Assembly: GCA_033239125.1 (NCBI GenBank)
Contig: BSWB01000002.1
Span: 110,398,443 to 110,462,442 of the forward strand
Length of the DNA: 64,000 nt
Reading direction: 5' to 3'
Source: Fagopyrum homotropicum
Lineage: Eukaryota > Streptophyta > Magnoliopsida > Caryophyllales > Polygonaceae
This document shows positions 33,685-44,796 of the stretch, piece after piece. Position numbers and translations under genes: made by a program. The notes under the pieces are model-generated. The model was not told the DNA's origin, searched no databases, and worked only from the letters and a program-made list of their open reading frames with translations. Every line of letters begins with the position of its first letter. The stretch's first letter is position 1.

Positions 33685-35320
33685 AGAAAAGAGACGGGGA
33701 GCTGGGCAAAAATAAAAAAAAAAGCTCTCCCCAAAATATACAGAAAGACAAGTGTTATAGAGCACAAACAAGAAGAAAGAAGTGCTGCAACTGAACCAGA
33801 AAAAGAGAACAATAAAGAGCAGATAAGGAAAGAAGGCAAAGCAGATTCAACGTCAGAACATCAAGCTTCTCAACAGAATAAAAAAAAAACACGTTCGAGC
33901 CATAAGAAGGTCTATCCCTTCACAAATATTCAACAAAGGTAATGTCTCTGCAACTTGGATTATTCTCTCTTTGTATACATATTCTATTTTTAGCCTCAGG
34001 ATGACACATCCAAAAACATGCGATATAAGACAACCGTACGAGGGAGGATTCAAAATCAGGCAAAACTATCCAAACGATATTGGGCAAAGTCACGATCGAG
34101 TTGGTGTTACTAGTCTTTGCAAAAGAAAGGACGAGAACATTCTTCTATCATAGATAGGGGTTATACGCACTTCAAATCATGCTCAAAGGAAATTGCAAGG
34201 CAAATGAAGCTTTCCAGAAGGAGGAGATTGCTCGCAATTAAAATACCGTAATGATTGACGACGGCTTTAAAAAAGGGTTGCAAGCTTTGAAGTTAACCCA
34301 GATTTAGAATGACAATGAAGGGCAATCGATGTGGTGAACGGAAGCAAGTATAGAATCTCCGGAAAGATCGAACCGTACGGAAAGGAAGATTGAATGTTTT
34401 GTACTCACCATATGCAGAATGAAATGTTCCTTTATTCGAAGAAGAAGGCAATACAAGGGAGTCTTTTGAATTAACTTTCAAAACAAAGAGAGAGAAGCAA
34501 GTCCGGAAGAGTAGTTCTACCATTTTCAAATATTAAAATGAGAGTTATTCTGGGGAATCCAGAAGCACCACATGCAAGTCGATCGAACGAAAGGAACCTG
34601 CGTGGAGGAAAATCGTCATTCAATGCCAAGATGATCAAGCTTGTTGTCGGCGTACCCCGAGTCAAATACGATAGATGATGATGCTACTTACACCAAATAT
34701 AGTTGTAAACAAAGAGAAGGAAAAGAAGAAAATGTGGTTATTAGAAAGTTGAGGGGAATATACAACACAAAGAGACAGATATGAGTCGATCAAAGATGAC
34801 TAGTTCAACATTAACTTCCCTAAATTCAAACTCGAAGAAGAAATATAAAGGCGAGGACGAAGTAATAAGTTGGGAATGCGCTTGATCGAGAAAAAAGATA
34901 GAAGGATTCATTATTTCATGTCCACGCAAATTCAAATGTAAGCAAAGACGATGATAAAAGCAAAGTTGAGTTCCAAAAGCTTCAAAGAAAATGCCAGTAA
35001 ACTAAAGAAAGTGGAAATGAGTCAAAATTAAGTGGGTTTGACTAGAATAAATTCATACCAATAAAGATCACAAGCAAGGAGGGCTTCAACGCTTTCTCAA
35101 GCTCAACGAAATTATACAGAAGGGTAGCTGACAAGGCCATACTCAACAACAAAAACAAACTCAAAAGAAGAAGCAGCAAATACAAAATGAAATAGATTGA
35201 GCTGAAGACTCTTAGTCGGAATGGAGCGGATTGATCACATATACCAAATAAAATAGATTGATTCGGAAATGAAGCTCATAAACGAACTAAAAAGGGTTAG
35301 CCTTTGCCACGAAATCCAAA

Positions 35321-35396
35321 CGTGATCGGACAAAGTGCAAATGAAACGTGATCGGACAAAGTGCAAATGAAACGTGATCGGACAAAGTGCAAATGA
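35321..35396 (+). repeat. Three tandem 26-bp units in E3 LTR
   Basis: Unit CGTGATCGGACAAAGTGCAA plus ATGAAA, repeated at 35321, 35347 and 35373; identical in the 3' LTR from 47698. Confidence 0.9.
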
Positions 35397-36022
35397 GGAG
35401 GAGGTTCTTAATCAAACTAGAGCAAATGGAAGCCAGTATTTTGACAGAGGATGGGAAAGCTACAAGCTAAAGTAAAAAAATAAATCCAAATTATGGTCCA
35501 AATATGTTAAAGATCATACAAATGAAGAGACTACTACACAACAAAATGTGTACAAGGGCACAACATAAACAAAACAAAAATATTAATGAAAAGATCATTA
35601 TTTTAATGGTTTACTGGCTTTGAGTAAAGGTACAAGAGGAGGGCAAGCTTCATATGCAATTTGGAGTTTCACGTGGACTGATTCAAATTGAAAGCATATT
35701 CGGATGACGATTCCGATCTATAACTAGAAGATTCAAGCGAGAGTTCAAAATACGCGGCGATTAGTAACATTGATTTGAACACCACGTCGGATAAAACTCG
35801 CTAGCCGACAATCAAATTATCAAGAAGAATGTCCAAGTGAATTCGGTCGTTATCCGAGAAATGGAAGTCCGATATTGAAATGGTGGTCAAGTTTTAATGT
35901 AAAGTGCATGCAAGTCCATGTGAACTTCCCGAGCAAACATGTGTTTGAAGATTGTAAAAGGAGAAGCTTAAAGTTAACAAAAAAAAGCAAAGTATACAGG
36001 CGTGAATAAAATCATTACTTTA

Positions 36023-36596
36023 GAACTACGTTCGATTTGATCCCCACAAAGGGGTACGTAGGAAACTTGACCAAAAAAAAAATCGTCGAGTTCAATCGCG
36101 GATACCAAGTTAATGATTTTTTTTAAGAAGAGCATGATGAACTACGGTGACTTGATTCCGTCTCAAACGGATACGTAGGAAGCTCGGTATAAAACAAGAC
36201 GCTCATTGAGTTCGGTCACACTCAAAACTCCAAGATTTGTTAAAATTGAGAACTACGTCTGACTTGATTCCGTTGAAACGGATACGTAGGAAACTCGTCG
36301 AGTTCAGTCATACCCCCAAACGAAGAGAAGAAAAAGAGAGGGATACTCAACTATTTAATTTCTCATGCGCACATGATAGTCGGATAATTTGGAAAACCCT
36401 TCATAGAAGGTGGGTCCGAGTGATTCCGGTGATGCGTAAAAAGTGGAGAAATACAAGTGATAATTGATGCGGATTGTAGACAACCCGTCTTAAAAATTGA
36501 GTTCGGATCCGACATGTGACACATGAGGGTCAAAGTCCGTGAAAATAAACATATGAACTACGTAAGGCTTGATCCTTCTAAGGGAAGGTACGTAGG
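36023..36596 (+). ncRNA. Four covarying hairpins in the E3 5' LTR
   Basis: Copies at 36023-36065, 36139-36180, 36250-36290 and 36555-36596. Each has GAACTACG, then TTGAT, a variable stem-loop, then TACGTAGG. The outer arms CTACG/CGTAG are constant. The inner arms differ in sequence but stay complementary: CCCC/GGGG, TCCGT/ACGGA, TCCGT/ACGGA and CCTT/AAGG. The 3' LTR repeats them at 48400, 48516, 48627 and 48932. Confidence 0.8.
36382..36420 (+). ncRNA. Second conserved hairpin in E3 LTR
   Basis: Core ACCCTTC-ATA-GAAGGT with a GGG extension. A copy in the 3' untranslated region (44936-44975) has the same core and a perfect 8-bp outer stem ATAATCCG/CGGATTAT. Also at 48759-48797 in the 3' LTR. 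Confidence 0.6.
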
Positions 36597-36776
36597 CAAC
36601 CCGTCGGGTGCAGCCCAAATACTCAAGAAAAACTCAAGAGGTCGTCCAAAGTGTAATCAGTATTGTTTTAGAATCGTGAGAATACACGAATAAGGGTCGA
36701 ACTTTAATAAATATATTTCAATTGAAATGTGTTACGCAATTTTATTTTCCTGTAATATTTTTGCCTAACATATTTT

Positions 36777-36795
36777 TGGCACGCCCAGTGGGACC
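36777..36795 (+). promoter_or_regulatory. E3 primer-binding site
   Basis: TGGCACGCCCAGTGGGACC, six bases after the LTR end. The form is usual for Tat-lineage elements; I do not assign the tRNA with certainty. Confidence 0.75.
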
Positions 36796-36876
36796 CTTTT
36801 TCTTTCTTAATGATTTTAGAATTATATTGATTTAAATTATACTAATATTTTTATTTTCTTTTTAGTTAAGGAAAAT

Positions 36877-39800
36877 ATGGCACCAAGAGCTTTGATCAAG
36901 TTCAACCAGCTTCCGGCCACCTTCATTGTGAAAGGGGGGCATTGGGTCCGTCAACGTTCATTCCGGGTAGTGATCAACGTCACTCGTGATGCAATTGAAG
37001 CTGAAATACCGTTGAAAAACTCCTATGGACCTCTTCGAAGCTTGGAAGAGGGAGTAGTCTCAAAGCTCAAGAAGGTTAAGACTCAAGGACCGACAATCCA
37101 AGTCCTCAAGACTAACGGTGGGTCTCACCAAGGATCAAAGATGCCTACCTATACCAAAGTCAAGAGCAAGCGTAACCGGAGGAGGGGACGGAAGAACGGA
37201 TCTAAAAGACAAAAATCCGGACCATTGGTTAAGCTCGCTCCTTCACCAGCCTTGGAATTGGTCAGATCTACCTTATGGGAGGCCGTGCGAGGTTTGGTGG
37301 CTCCTCAAGAGTCAATCATCATACCGCCAAAAAGGCAAATTCTCATAGGATCAATACCTATCAACCTGGACCGTGTGGAACAAGTCAACATGACCTCTTA
37401 CAAGGAGAAGGAGGATACCCAAACATTGGCCTCCAAGGTGAAGGTTCTCAAGACCGCTCAACCCAAGAAAGGTCAAACTAGCAAGACATCTCAAAGTTCT
37501 AAGCAGATGGAATCTCAAACTAGTACAGGACCAATCACAAGGTCGAAGGCTAAGGAGATGTCATTCATGGAAGTAACCTCTCGACCGCCCAAACACACAA
37601 CACCGAAGACGTTAGAAATTATGGAAAAGGAAGTAAGCTCTCCTTTGTTTGGGGACAAGTCTTCACCTTTTAAAGAGAAAGACTTTCCGCCTATTTATTG
37701 TCAAGACAAAGGTAAGTCTCTCTTGAAAGATGAGAGAGATAACATGCCGGTAATGACGACAGGGACCTCCGACACCGAGGAACAACTCCGAGAAATGCAA
37801 AGAGCAATGGACGAGAAGGATGCTCAAATTGCCGCTTTGACCGCACGAATAGATAATCAAGTCCAAGGGAGCTTATTCAATCAAGGAGGAGACAACAATG
37901 GAAGTCAACCTGAAGCTTCTGGTCAAACCGGATCCCTAGGTATATCTCCCCAAGAAATTAGAGAAATGATTGCAAAAGGGATAAAAGACTTCCAAATTTC
38001 TCAAAATCCACCGGTGATTGGATATAGGAAACCGTACCCATTGCACTTTGATGCATTGCCTTTCCCTCCAGGATATCAAAGGCCAAATTTTGACAAGTTT
38101 GACGGTATACATGGTTCGCCACATGAGCATCTTGCTCACTTTTACTCGGCTTGCGGTGAAACAGCTTTGAGTGATGCCTTGCTCATTAGACAGTTTGTCC
38201 AATCACTCAAAGGGTCGGCATTCACGTGGTACACCCAACTGCATCCGGGGTCGATAGAAACATGGGATGATTTGCAAAGGGCTTTTCTTGCTCAGTTCGT
38301 GAGTACAAAGGCAAAAGTTTCTATCATGGACTTGGCAAACACACACCAAAAACCAAACGAGCTTGGCAATGACTTTATAGCAAGATGGAGAAGTCTAAGG
38401 CTCCAATGCCCCGAGAAAATTAGCGAGTTAGCATGTGTCCAAATGTGCACCAACAACTTGCTCCCAGAATTAGCTGTACACGTCGGTAGTGCGGAACCTC
38501 TATCCTTTGATGCATTGGTGTCAAAGACTTGCAATGTTGAACGTCAACTAGCTCGACAAAAGGTAGCAACCGCTCGGACACAAACAAATGAGTTCAAGAG
38601 AGACGAAGGAAGAAAACCACAAAAGAAGGGTGAATCTATGAGTACATTCGTTAAAACCGGTGGAAATACCTCTAGTGTTGGGAATAACTTGAGAGCTCAA
38701 GGTAGGGAAAGAGGGCAAGAGAATAACAAGAAGCTCACTTTGCAAGAAAGAAAACAAAAGAAATATCCCTTTGACGATGATGATGTTCAAGGGATATTTG
38801 ATGAGCTTATGGCTGCCAACGCTTTGATACTTCCCGAGCCGAAAAGGCCTAACGAAGTGGGTATGATAAACGACCCAAAGTATTGCCCGTTCCACCGGAT
38901 TCTCGGTCACCCGATACAAGAATGCTATGTTCTCAAGGATAGGATAGAGTGGTTGATCAGCAAAGGTGAGATTGAGATCGAAGGAAGTAAGTCAAAAGGT
39001 TCATCGGCAACAGTGAACTCGGTTTCAGCATCGGAGGTGGAAAGAATGCTACAAGCATCCACACCAATCCACGTAAATCCGGAAGTAGACGAGGCACCGT
39101 CAGAAGATTTGGAGAGTGAAGGCATCCCTACAGTTCCATTACCTTTCATGGGAGTAGCTGTGCAATTTCGGGTTGACAATGAAGTCCGAGTAGTATGGGC
39201 TTATCCTGACATGCCAAGAGATGGACCGGGTATACCGACATTGTACGAAATCATGATGTGCTCTGATATTGAGGATTTGTACTCGGACGATGATGATGAT
39301 AGTCTTTTTGAATGGCAACTGTCCAAAAAGCATAGAAGCCCTCAACAAGCGGTTACTCAAAAGTCTACTCCTCCGGGCTTTAGAATGATCGGAAGGAAGA
39401 CCGATAAGAAGAAAAGCAAGAAAAATAAGAAGAAGAGTAAGAAAACAAAGAAGCCTGAAAACGATTCTGAGGAAGAGTATGTTCAACCTCGACGGGTTCC
39501 TTTTACCTTGAAGGATTTCATTCCTAAAGATTTTACCAAGAAAGACTCATCCGATGATGATGAAGATTTATTTTGGGGAGAGGAAGTTGTCCAATGTTGC
39601 ATGGTCTCTTGGGCCGATGAATGTGAAGAAACGCAGCAAGAAGCAGATGCAATCACTCTTCGATCTGGTCGTCAACTACCTCCCCCACAATCAAAGGGAA
39701 AGGAAAAAGAGTTGGTGTCACCTTCCGAGGAAATAACAAAGGTGCCAAGTCAAGAAGAAGGTGTTCATAACCAGAAACTTGTAGAGAAAGTAAGTGATAA

Positions 39801-42800
39801 AGGACCTCATGGCCTAGATCAGACTCATCGGATCCCCATATCAATACGAGATGCTCCCCATAAGGAGAAAGTTCGTTATGATGTTGTTAGCCATCTTAAG
39901 CGCATCCCGGCACGTTTGAGTGTATATGATGCCTTACAGATGTCTAAAGATCTAAGGAAAGCCCTAATTCAAGCTCTTATGGATCCCGAAGATTACAAAG
40001 ATCAAGTTGACCCCATCGAAGTCAATGACGTGTCATTGTACCCATCATCTCATTGTGACTCATGTATGGCCGCCATTACCTTTTCAGACGAAGATCTCCA
40101 ATTGGGAAGTGAGGGACACAATAGGCCGTTATATGTGACAGGTGTTATCGGTGACACAAAAATAAACCGGATTTTACTCGATGGCGGATCAGCAGTAAAT
40201 CTTCTTCCGTTAAAAGCTTTGACATCGATGGGATTAAATGCCCGACACTTATCTCCAACGTTGCTCACAATTCAGGGTTTCAATCAAGTGGGGCAAAAAG
40301 CTTTGGGGACCATTGCATTGAAGGTGGAGATGGGTGAATTATACAAAGACGCTCTTTTCCATGTCATAGAGGCAAACACCTCGTACAACGCTTTGTTGGG
40401 GCGACCTTGGCTTCATGCAATAAAATCAATCCCCTCAACGCTTCATCAATGTTTGAAATATACCGATGAAAATGGGAATGAAAGAATTATTAGAGGAGAT
40501 CCGAACCCTTTCTGTGGAGAAGATGTGAACTATGCTGATGCAAAGTTCTACAAGGTGGTAAATGCTGACTCCTCTATAAGTAATATTGAGAATAAGGAGC
40601 CGTGGAAATCTCCTAAGAACTCAATAACTCATTTCGGTGAAAACGTCCCCAAGTTAATGGTTGAAAGAGAAGACACGGAAGAAAGACCTCCACGTAGGGT
40701 GTTGTTCAAGTACACACCAAAAGACAAAAGAGAGGCCGGTCAAAAACCGATAATTCCTGTTGAGAAAATGATGGACTCTCTTGTTACAAGCTATACTTTT
40801 CCCCTTCGAAAAATTAACCGGGTCTCGCAACACAAGGCACTAACCATTCATAGGATTTTCGGGGATGAACAAGAGGGGAGCACTAGAGTAGTACTACGAG
40901 GCATATCTTCCAATCAGTCCGTCGGAAGGCAAAATGAAGATGCTGAAATTCAATATCCAAGGTCCTTTCCGGAAGATACAAAGTCATGGAAGGATGATAA
41001 TTTCAACGACCTTGAAAAAATTGTGGTATCCCATGAAGATGGGCTTCTAACCGCTAGCATTGAAGAACCAATGACCTTAACACCGATAGAGCAAGAAATG
41101 TTCACAGAAGAAGAAACGCCGTTTGAGCCTCGGGTGTCAGTATTTGAAAGGCTTGACACATCCTTTGTAGGTGAGGTGTCTCGACCTTCGGTTTTCCAAA
41201 GGCTTGAGAAAGTTGAGGAGTCAAAAAGAAAGATATTCCGAATCAAGAGGAACCGGAAATGGAAGCTCAAAAAGAGGAGTCGATTTGGAGAACTCATAAG
41301 AAAGACAAGTGAAGATCAGGTCGAAGAGGTCGATGTTGTGACTTTCCTTAATAGGAAAGATTCCCAAGATATCAAGTCTTTTGAGATGACTTTCCAAAAC
41401 AATCGAGCCGAAGAAGCGAGCCTTGAATTAGATTCATCGGATTTCATCAACACAGTCAAACCAGCCCCACCAGAAATGGAAGAAGGTGGACAACCAACGG
41501 TTGATGATCTCGAGGAGATTAATCTTGGAACCCTTGATGACCCAAAACCTATTTTTATTAGTGCTTTGTTAGCAGACGAGGAGAAGGTGATATATCATCA
41601 ACTTCTTGAGGAGTATAAGGATGTCTTCGCTTGGGGCTACCAGGATATGCCTGGATTGGATCCACAAGTAGCAGTTCACAAGTTGTCTGTGTCTAGTGAA
41701 AAGAAACCAGTGAAACAAGGACAACGGCGCTTCCGCCCCGAATTGATGGTTCAAATCAAGAGCGAGGTCAACAAGCTTATCGAGGCAGGATTCATCCGTG
41801 AGGTTCAGTATCCAGTATGGTTAGCAAACATCGTTCCTGTAAGAAAGAAAAATGGCAAGCTTCGCATATGTGTGGATTTCAGGGATTTAAATGAAGCATG
41901 CCCAAAAGACGAATTTCCATTACCAATTACCGAGCTTTTAGTTGATGCTACCACCGGTTTCAAAGCTTTGTCTTTTATGGACGGATTTTCCGGTTACAAC
42001 CAAATCAAGATGGATCCAGAAGATGAAGAATTGACAGCTTTTCGTACGCCACAGGGCACATTTTGCTACACAGTGATGCCTTTTGGTTTGAGAAATGCGG
42101 GAGCAACCTATCAACGAGCCATGACAATCATTTTTCATGACTTCCTTCATAATGCAGTGGAATGCTATGTGGATGATTTGGTTGTCAAGACAAAAGAAAG
42201 AGATAACCATCCAGCTGATCTTCGGAAAATCTTTGAAAGGTTGCGCAAGCATCAATTAAAGATGAACCCCCTCAAATGTGCATTCGGTGTAACATCAGGA
42301 AAGTTTCTGGGATTCATCGTCCGATATCGTGGGATTGAAATTGACCCAGATAAAATCAAAGCCATTGCGCAAATGCTTCCTCCAAAAAATTTGCGAGAGC
42401 TCTGGGGTTTGCAAGGAAAGTTAGCTTACATCCGTCGTTTCATCTCAAACTTAACAGGAAGATGTCAACCCTTCCTAAGGTTGATGAAAAAAGATACACC
42501 ATTTATATGGGATCGAGCTTGTCAAGAAGCATTTGAAGACATCAAGAAATATTTAATGGATCCACCAGTTTTGATGGCACCAATACAAGGGAGACCTCTT
42601 ACATTGTACACCGCAACACTTGATCGCTCCTTAGGTGCAATGCTAGTTCAAAATAACGATGAAGGAAAGGAGAATGCCCTTTACTACATTAGCAGGACGC
42701 TGGTAGGAGCAGAGCAAAACTACTCATCCATGGAGAAGATTTGTTTGGCTCTAGTGTTTGCCGTTCAAAAGTTACGGCACTACCTTTTATCCCACCAAAT

Positions 42801-44796
42801 CATATTGGTCTCCAAGGCCGATCCACTGCGGTTCCTTTTGTCTAAAGTTGTGCTATCAGGAAGATTAGCCAAGTGGGCCATGCTTCTAGCCCCGTTTGAC
42901 ATAAAATATGTTTCACAAAAGGCGGTAAAAGGGCAAGTCCTCGCTGATTTCCTAGCCGCCCACCCGACATCGGAGCATGAAGAATTGACATATGACTTCC
43001 CCGATGAAGAAGTTTTCACCATCGAAGAAAGTTCTTGGCAATTGTACTTTGATGGTTCTGCAAGGAGAAGCGGTGCTGGGATCGGAATCGTGTTCATTAC
43101 CCCTTCGGGTGGTTTGGTGCCTTATTCTTTCTCTTTGTTAGAGAATTGCACGAATAATGTGGCCGAGTACGAAGCGCTTATTGTTGGTCTTGAAATTGCT
43201 CTCGAAATGCGTATTGATCCACTAAGAGTATTTGGGGATTCTCAATTGATCGTGAGACAAATAAATGGGGAATACGAAGTGAAGAATCCCGGTTTGATAC
43301 CTCTACACCAGAAGGCAAATGAACTTATTTGTCAATTCTACCAAATAAAGGTCAACCATGTCTCAAGATCGGAGAATGCAAAGGCGGATGCCTTGGCAAA
43401 GTTAGCAGCATCGTTAACACTTCCCGATGAACGGGAGATCCAAGTTACTATTGGTGAACGACATTTGCTTGCACCGGTATCAGAACGAGTAAGCCCAACC
43501 GAAGAAGTTAGTGTTGTTACAGTCTATGAAATTGATGAAGAGCTAGATTGGAGACAACCGATGATTGACTATTTGAAGCATGGGGTTTTACCCGAGGATG
43601 CAAAAAAGAAAGTAGATGTCAAAAGACGATCGCCAAGATTTCATTTGCAAAATGATACGCTATACCGAAGGGCTTTTGATGGAATGTTACTTAGGTGTTT
43701 ATCAAAAGAAGAAGCTAAGTACATCCTTTTGGAGACTCATGCTGGGGTATGTGGAGCACATCAAGCGGGTCCCAAATTAGCCGATCAAGTTAAGAGGTTA
43801 GGATATTATTGGCCATCTATGGTGAAGGACGCAATAAGTTTTGCAAAGGCATGTCATGCATGCCAGATCCATTCCGATTTTATTCACCAACCACCCCAAC
43901 TTCTCCATCCAACTATTTTATCATGGCCATTTAATGCATGGGGCCTTGATGTGGTAGGGCCCATCAATCCATCATCCTCTCGAGGTCACCGATATATTTT
44001 GGCTGCAACTGATTATTTCTCTAAATGGGCTGAGGCTTTACCATTAAGAGTAGTGGGGGCAAAAGAGGTAGCAAACTTCATAAGGATTCAACTAATCTAC
44101 CGATTTGGAGTCCCTGCGAAAATCATTTCAGACAACGCTTTGTACTTCAAGAATCAAATGTTGGTGAAATTAGCTGAAAAGTTTGGATTCAAACACAGTT
44201 TTTCATCAAGCTATAATCCATCTTCAAATGGCCAAGCCGAAGCGTTCAACAAGGTTCTCTCAAAAATTTTAAAGAAAATGGTGTCAAAATCAAAAAGAGA
44301 TTGGCATGAGCGTCTACTTGAAGCCTTGTGGGCATACCGGACAACGGTACGAACATCAACTGGGTGCACACCATACAATCTGGTTTTTGGCTCTGAGGCG
44401 GTACTGCCACTTGAAGTACAATTACCATCTCTAAGGGTCGCAGTGCAACTTACTGATCCGGAAGAGAATACCAAGGTCCGTTTAGCCGAGCTCGAGGCTC
44501 TGGATGAACGGAGATTGTTGGCACAACAGAGGCTCGAGATATATCAAGCTCAAATAGCTGGGGCATTCAACAAGCGAGTCAAATTCCGGTCATTTTCGGT
44601 CGGGGACCTAGTACTTACAATAAGGCGTCCAATTGTCATAAACCGAAAGTCGCAAGGAAAATTTGAGCCAAAGTGGGAAGGCCCATATGTCATCACCAAA
44701 GTCTTCTCTAAAGGCGCATACGAGCTCTCAAGTGTAGATGGCGGTGTCATGTATGCTTGTGTTAATGGAAAATTTGTAAAGAAGTTCTTTACTTAG
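36877..44796 (+). CDS. gag-pol: E3 Gag-Pol polyprotein, 2,639 residues, intact
   Basis: A single frame encodes everything needed to build particles, copy RNA and integrate. Order (approximate residues): basic N-terminus with Arg/Lys clusters (95-112); Gag core 386-561; zinc-finger-like CPFHRILGHPIQEC at 670; a Lys-rich block near 845-865; protease active site LLDGGSAVNLLP at 1098; reverse transcriptase with YVDDL at 1764; first RNase H from about 1905, where the expected first catalytic Asp is replaced (LYTATLD); second, archaeal-type RNase H from about 2055 with all four acidic positions (YFDGSA, AEYEA, GDSQL, AKADAL); integrase with HHCC near 2289-2325, catalytic Asp 2358, Asp 2419, Glu 2455 (D,D-35-E), and C-terminal GPYV. 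No stop or frameshift. The ATG at 36877 is 82 bases after the primer site. The extra RNase H defines the Tat lineage. Confidence 0.97.
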   Translation: MAPRALIKFNQLPATFIVKGGHWVRQRSFRVVINVTRDAIEAEIPLKNSYGPLRSLEEGVVSKLKKVKTQGPTIQVLKTNGGSHQGSKMPTYTKVKSKRNRRRGRKNGSKRQKSGPLVKLAPSPALELVRSTLWEAVRGLVAPQESIIIPPKRQILIGSIPINLDRVEQVNMTSYKEKEDTQTLASKVKVLKTAQPKKGQTSKTSQSSKQMESQTSTGPITRSKAKEMSFMEVTSRPPKHTTPKTLEIMEKEVSSPLFGDKSSPFKEKDFPPIYCQDKGKSLLKDERDNMPVMTTGTSDTEEQLREMQRAMDEKDAQIAALTARIDNQVQGSLFNQGGDNNGSQPEASGQTGSLGISPQEIREMIAKGIKDFQISQNPPVIGYRKPYPLHFDALPFPPGYQRPNFDKFDGIHGSPHEHLAHFYSACGETALSDALLIRQFVQSLKGSAFTWYTQLHPGSIETWDDLQRAFLAQFVSTKAKVSIMDLANTHQKPNELGNDFIARWRSLRLQCPEKISELACVQMCTNNLLPELAVHVGSAEPLSFDALVSKTCNVERQLARQKVATARTQTNEFKRDEGRKPQKKGESMSTFVKTGGNTSSVGNNLRAQGRERGQENNKKLTLQERKQKKYPFDDDDVQGIFDELMAANALILPEPKRPNEVGMINDPKYCPFHRILGHPIQECYVLKDRIEWLISKGEIEIEGSKSKGSSATVNSVSASEVERMLQASTPIHVNPEVDEAPSEDLESEGIPTVPLPFMGVAVQFRVDNEVRVVWAYPDMPRDGPGIPTLYEIMMCSDIEDLYSDDDDDSLFEWQLSKKHRSPQQAVTQKSTPPGFRMIGRKTDKKKSKKNKKKSKKTKKPENDSEEEYVQPRRVPFTLKDFIPKDFTKKDSSDDDEDLFWGEEVVQCCMVSWADECEETQQEADAITLRSGRQLPPPQSKGKEKELVSPSEEITKVPSQEEGVHNQKLVEKVSDKGPHGLDQTHRIPISIRDAPHKEKVRYDVVSHLKRIPARLSVYDALQMSKDLRKALIQALMDPEDYKDQVDPIEVNDVSLYPSSHCDSCMAAITFSDEDLQLGSEGHNRPLYVTGVIGDTKINRILLDGGSAVNLLPLKALTSMGLNARHLSPTLLTIQGFNQVGQKALGTIALKVEMGELYKDALFHVIEANTSYNALLGRPWLHAIKSIPSTLHQCLKYTDENGNERIIRGDPNPFCGEDVNYADAKFYKVVNADSSISNIENKEPWKSPKNSITHFGENVPKLMVEREDTEERPPRRVLFKYTPKDKREAGQKPIIPVEKMMDSLVTSYTFPLRKINRVSQHKALTIHRIFGDEQEGSTRVVLRGISSNQSVGRQNEDAEIQYPRSFPEDTKSWKDDNFNDLEKIVVSHEDGLLTASIEEPMTLTPIEQEMFTEEETPFEPRVSVFERLDTSFVGEVSRPSVFQRLEKVEESKRKIFRIKRNRKWKLKKRSRFGELIRKTSEDQVEEVDVVTFLNRKDSQDIKSFEMTFQNNRAEEASLELDSSDFINTVKPAPPEMEEGGQPTVDDLEEINLGTLDDPKPIFISALLADEEKVIYHQLLEEYKDVFAWGYQDMPGLDPQVAVHKLSVSSEKKPVKQGQRRFRPELMVQIKSEVNKLIEAGFIREVQYPVWLANIVPVRKKNGKLRICVDFRDLNEACPKDEFPLPITELLVDATTGFKALSFMDGFSGYNQIKMDPEDEELTAFRTPQGTFCYTVMPFGLRNAGATYQRAMTIIFHDFLHNAVECYVDDLVVKTKERDNHPADLRKIFERLRKHQLKMNPLKCAFGVTSGKFLGFIVRYRGIEIDPDKIKAIAQMLPPKNLRELWGLQGKLAYIRRFISNLTGRCQPFLRLMKKDTPFIWDRACQEAFEDIKKYLMDPPVLMAPIQGRPLTLYTATLDRSLGAMLVQNNDEGKENALYYISRTLVGAEQNYSSMEKICLALVFAVQKLRHYLLSHQIILVSKADPLRFLLSKVVLSGRLAKWAMLLAPFDIKYVSQKAVKGQVLADFLAAHPTSEHEELTYDFPDEEVFTIEESSWQLYFDGSARRSGAGIGIVFITPSGGLVPYSFSLLENCTNNVAEYEALIVGLEIALEMRIDPLRVFGDSQLIVRQINGEYEVKNPGLIPLHQKANELICQFYQIKVNHVSRSENAKADALAKLAASLTLPDEREIQVTIGERHLLAPVSERVSPTEEVSVVTVYEIDEELDWRQPMIDYLKHGVLPEDAKKKVDVKRRSPRFHLQNDTLYRRAFDGMLLRCLSKEEAKYILLETHAGVCGAHQAGPKLADQVKRLGYYWPSMVKDAISFAKACHACQIHSDFIHQPPQLLHPTILSWPFNAWGLDVVGPINPSSSRGHRYILAATDYFSKWAEALPLRVVGAKEVANFIRIQLIYRFGVPAKIISDNALYFKNQMLVKLAEKFGFKHSFSSSYNPSSNGQAEAFNKVLSKILKKMVSKSKRDWHERLLEALWAYRTTVRTSTGCTPYNLVFGSEAVLPLEVQLPSLRVAVQLTDPEENTKVRLAELEALDERRLLAQQRLEIYQAQIAGAFNKRVKFRSFSVGDLVLTIRRPIVINRKSQGKFEPKWEGPYVITKVFSKGAYELSSVDGGVMYACVNGKFVKKFFT

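Larger units (their letters stand above)
33011..36770 (+). repeat. E3 5' LTR
   Basis: TGTTGAGGGG to CCTAACA, 3,760 bp. It has a TATA box at about 33674, three tandem 26-bp units at 35321-35396, and four copies of a covarying hairpin (36023-36596). Short ORFs on both strands recur identically in the 3' LTR and show no domain; I do not consider them genes. Confidence 0.97.

Noticed and set aside
33648..36467. Several 60-78-codon ORFs in the E3 LTRs, identical at 46025-48844
   Set aside because: They lie in LTRs, have no domains, and are duplicated only because the LTRs are duplicated.
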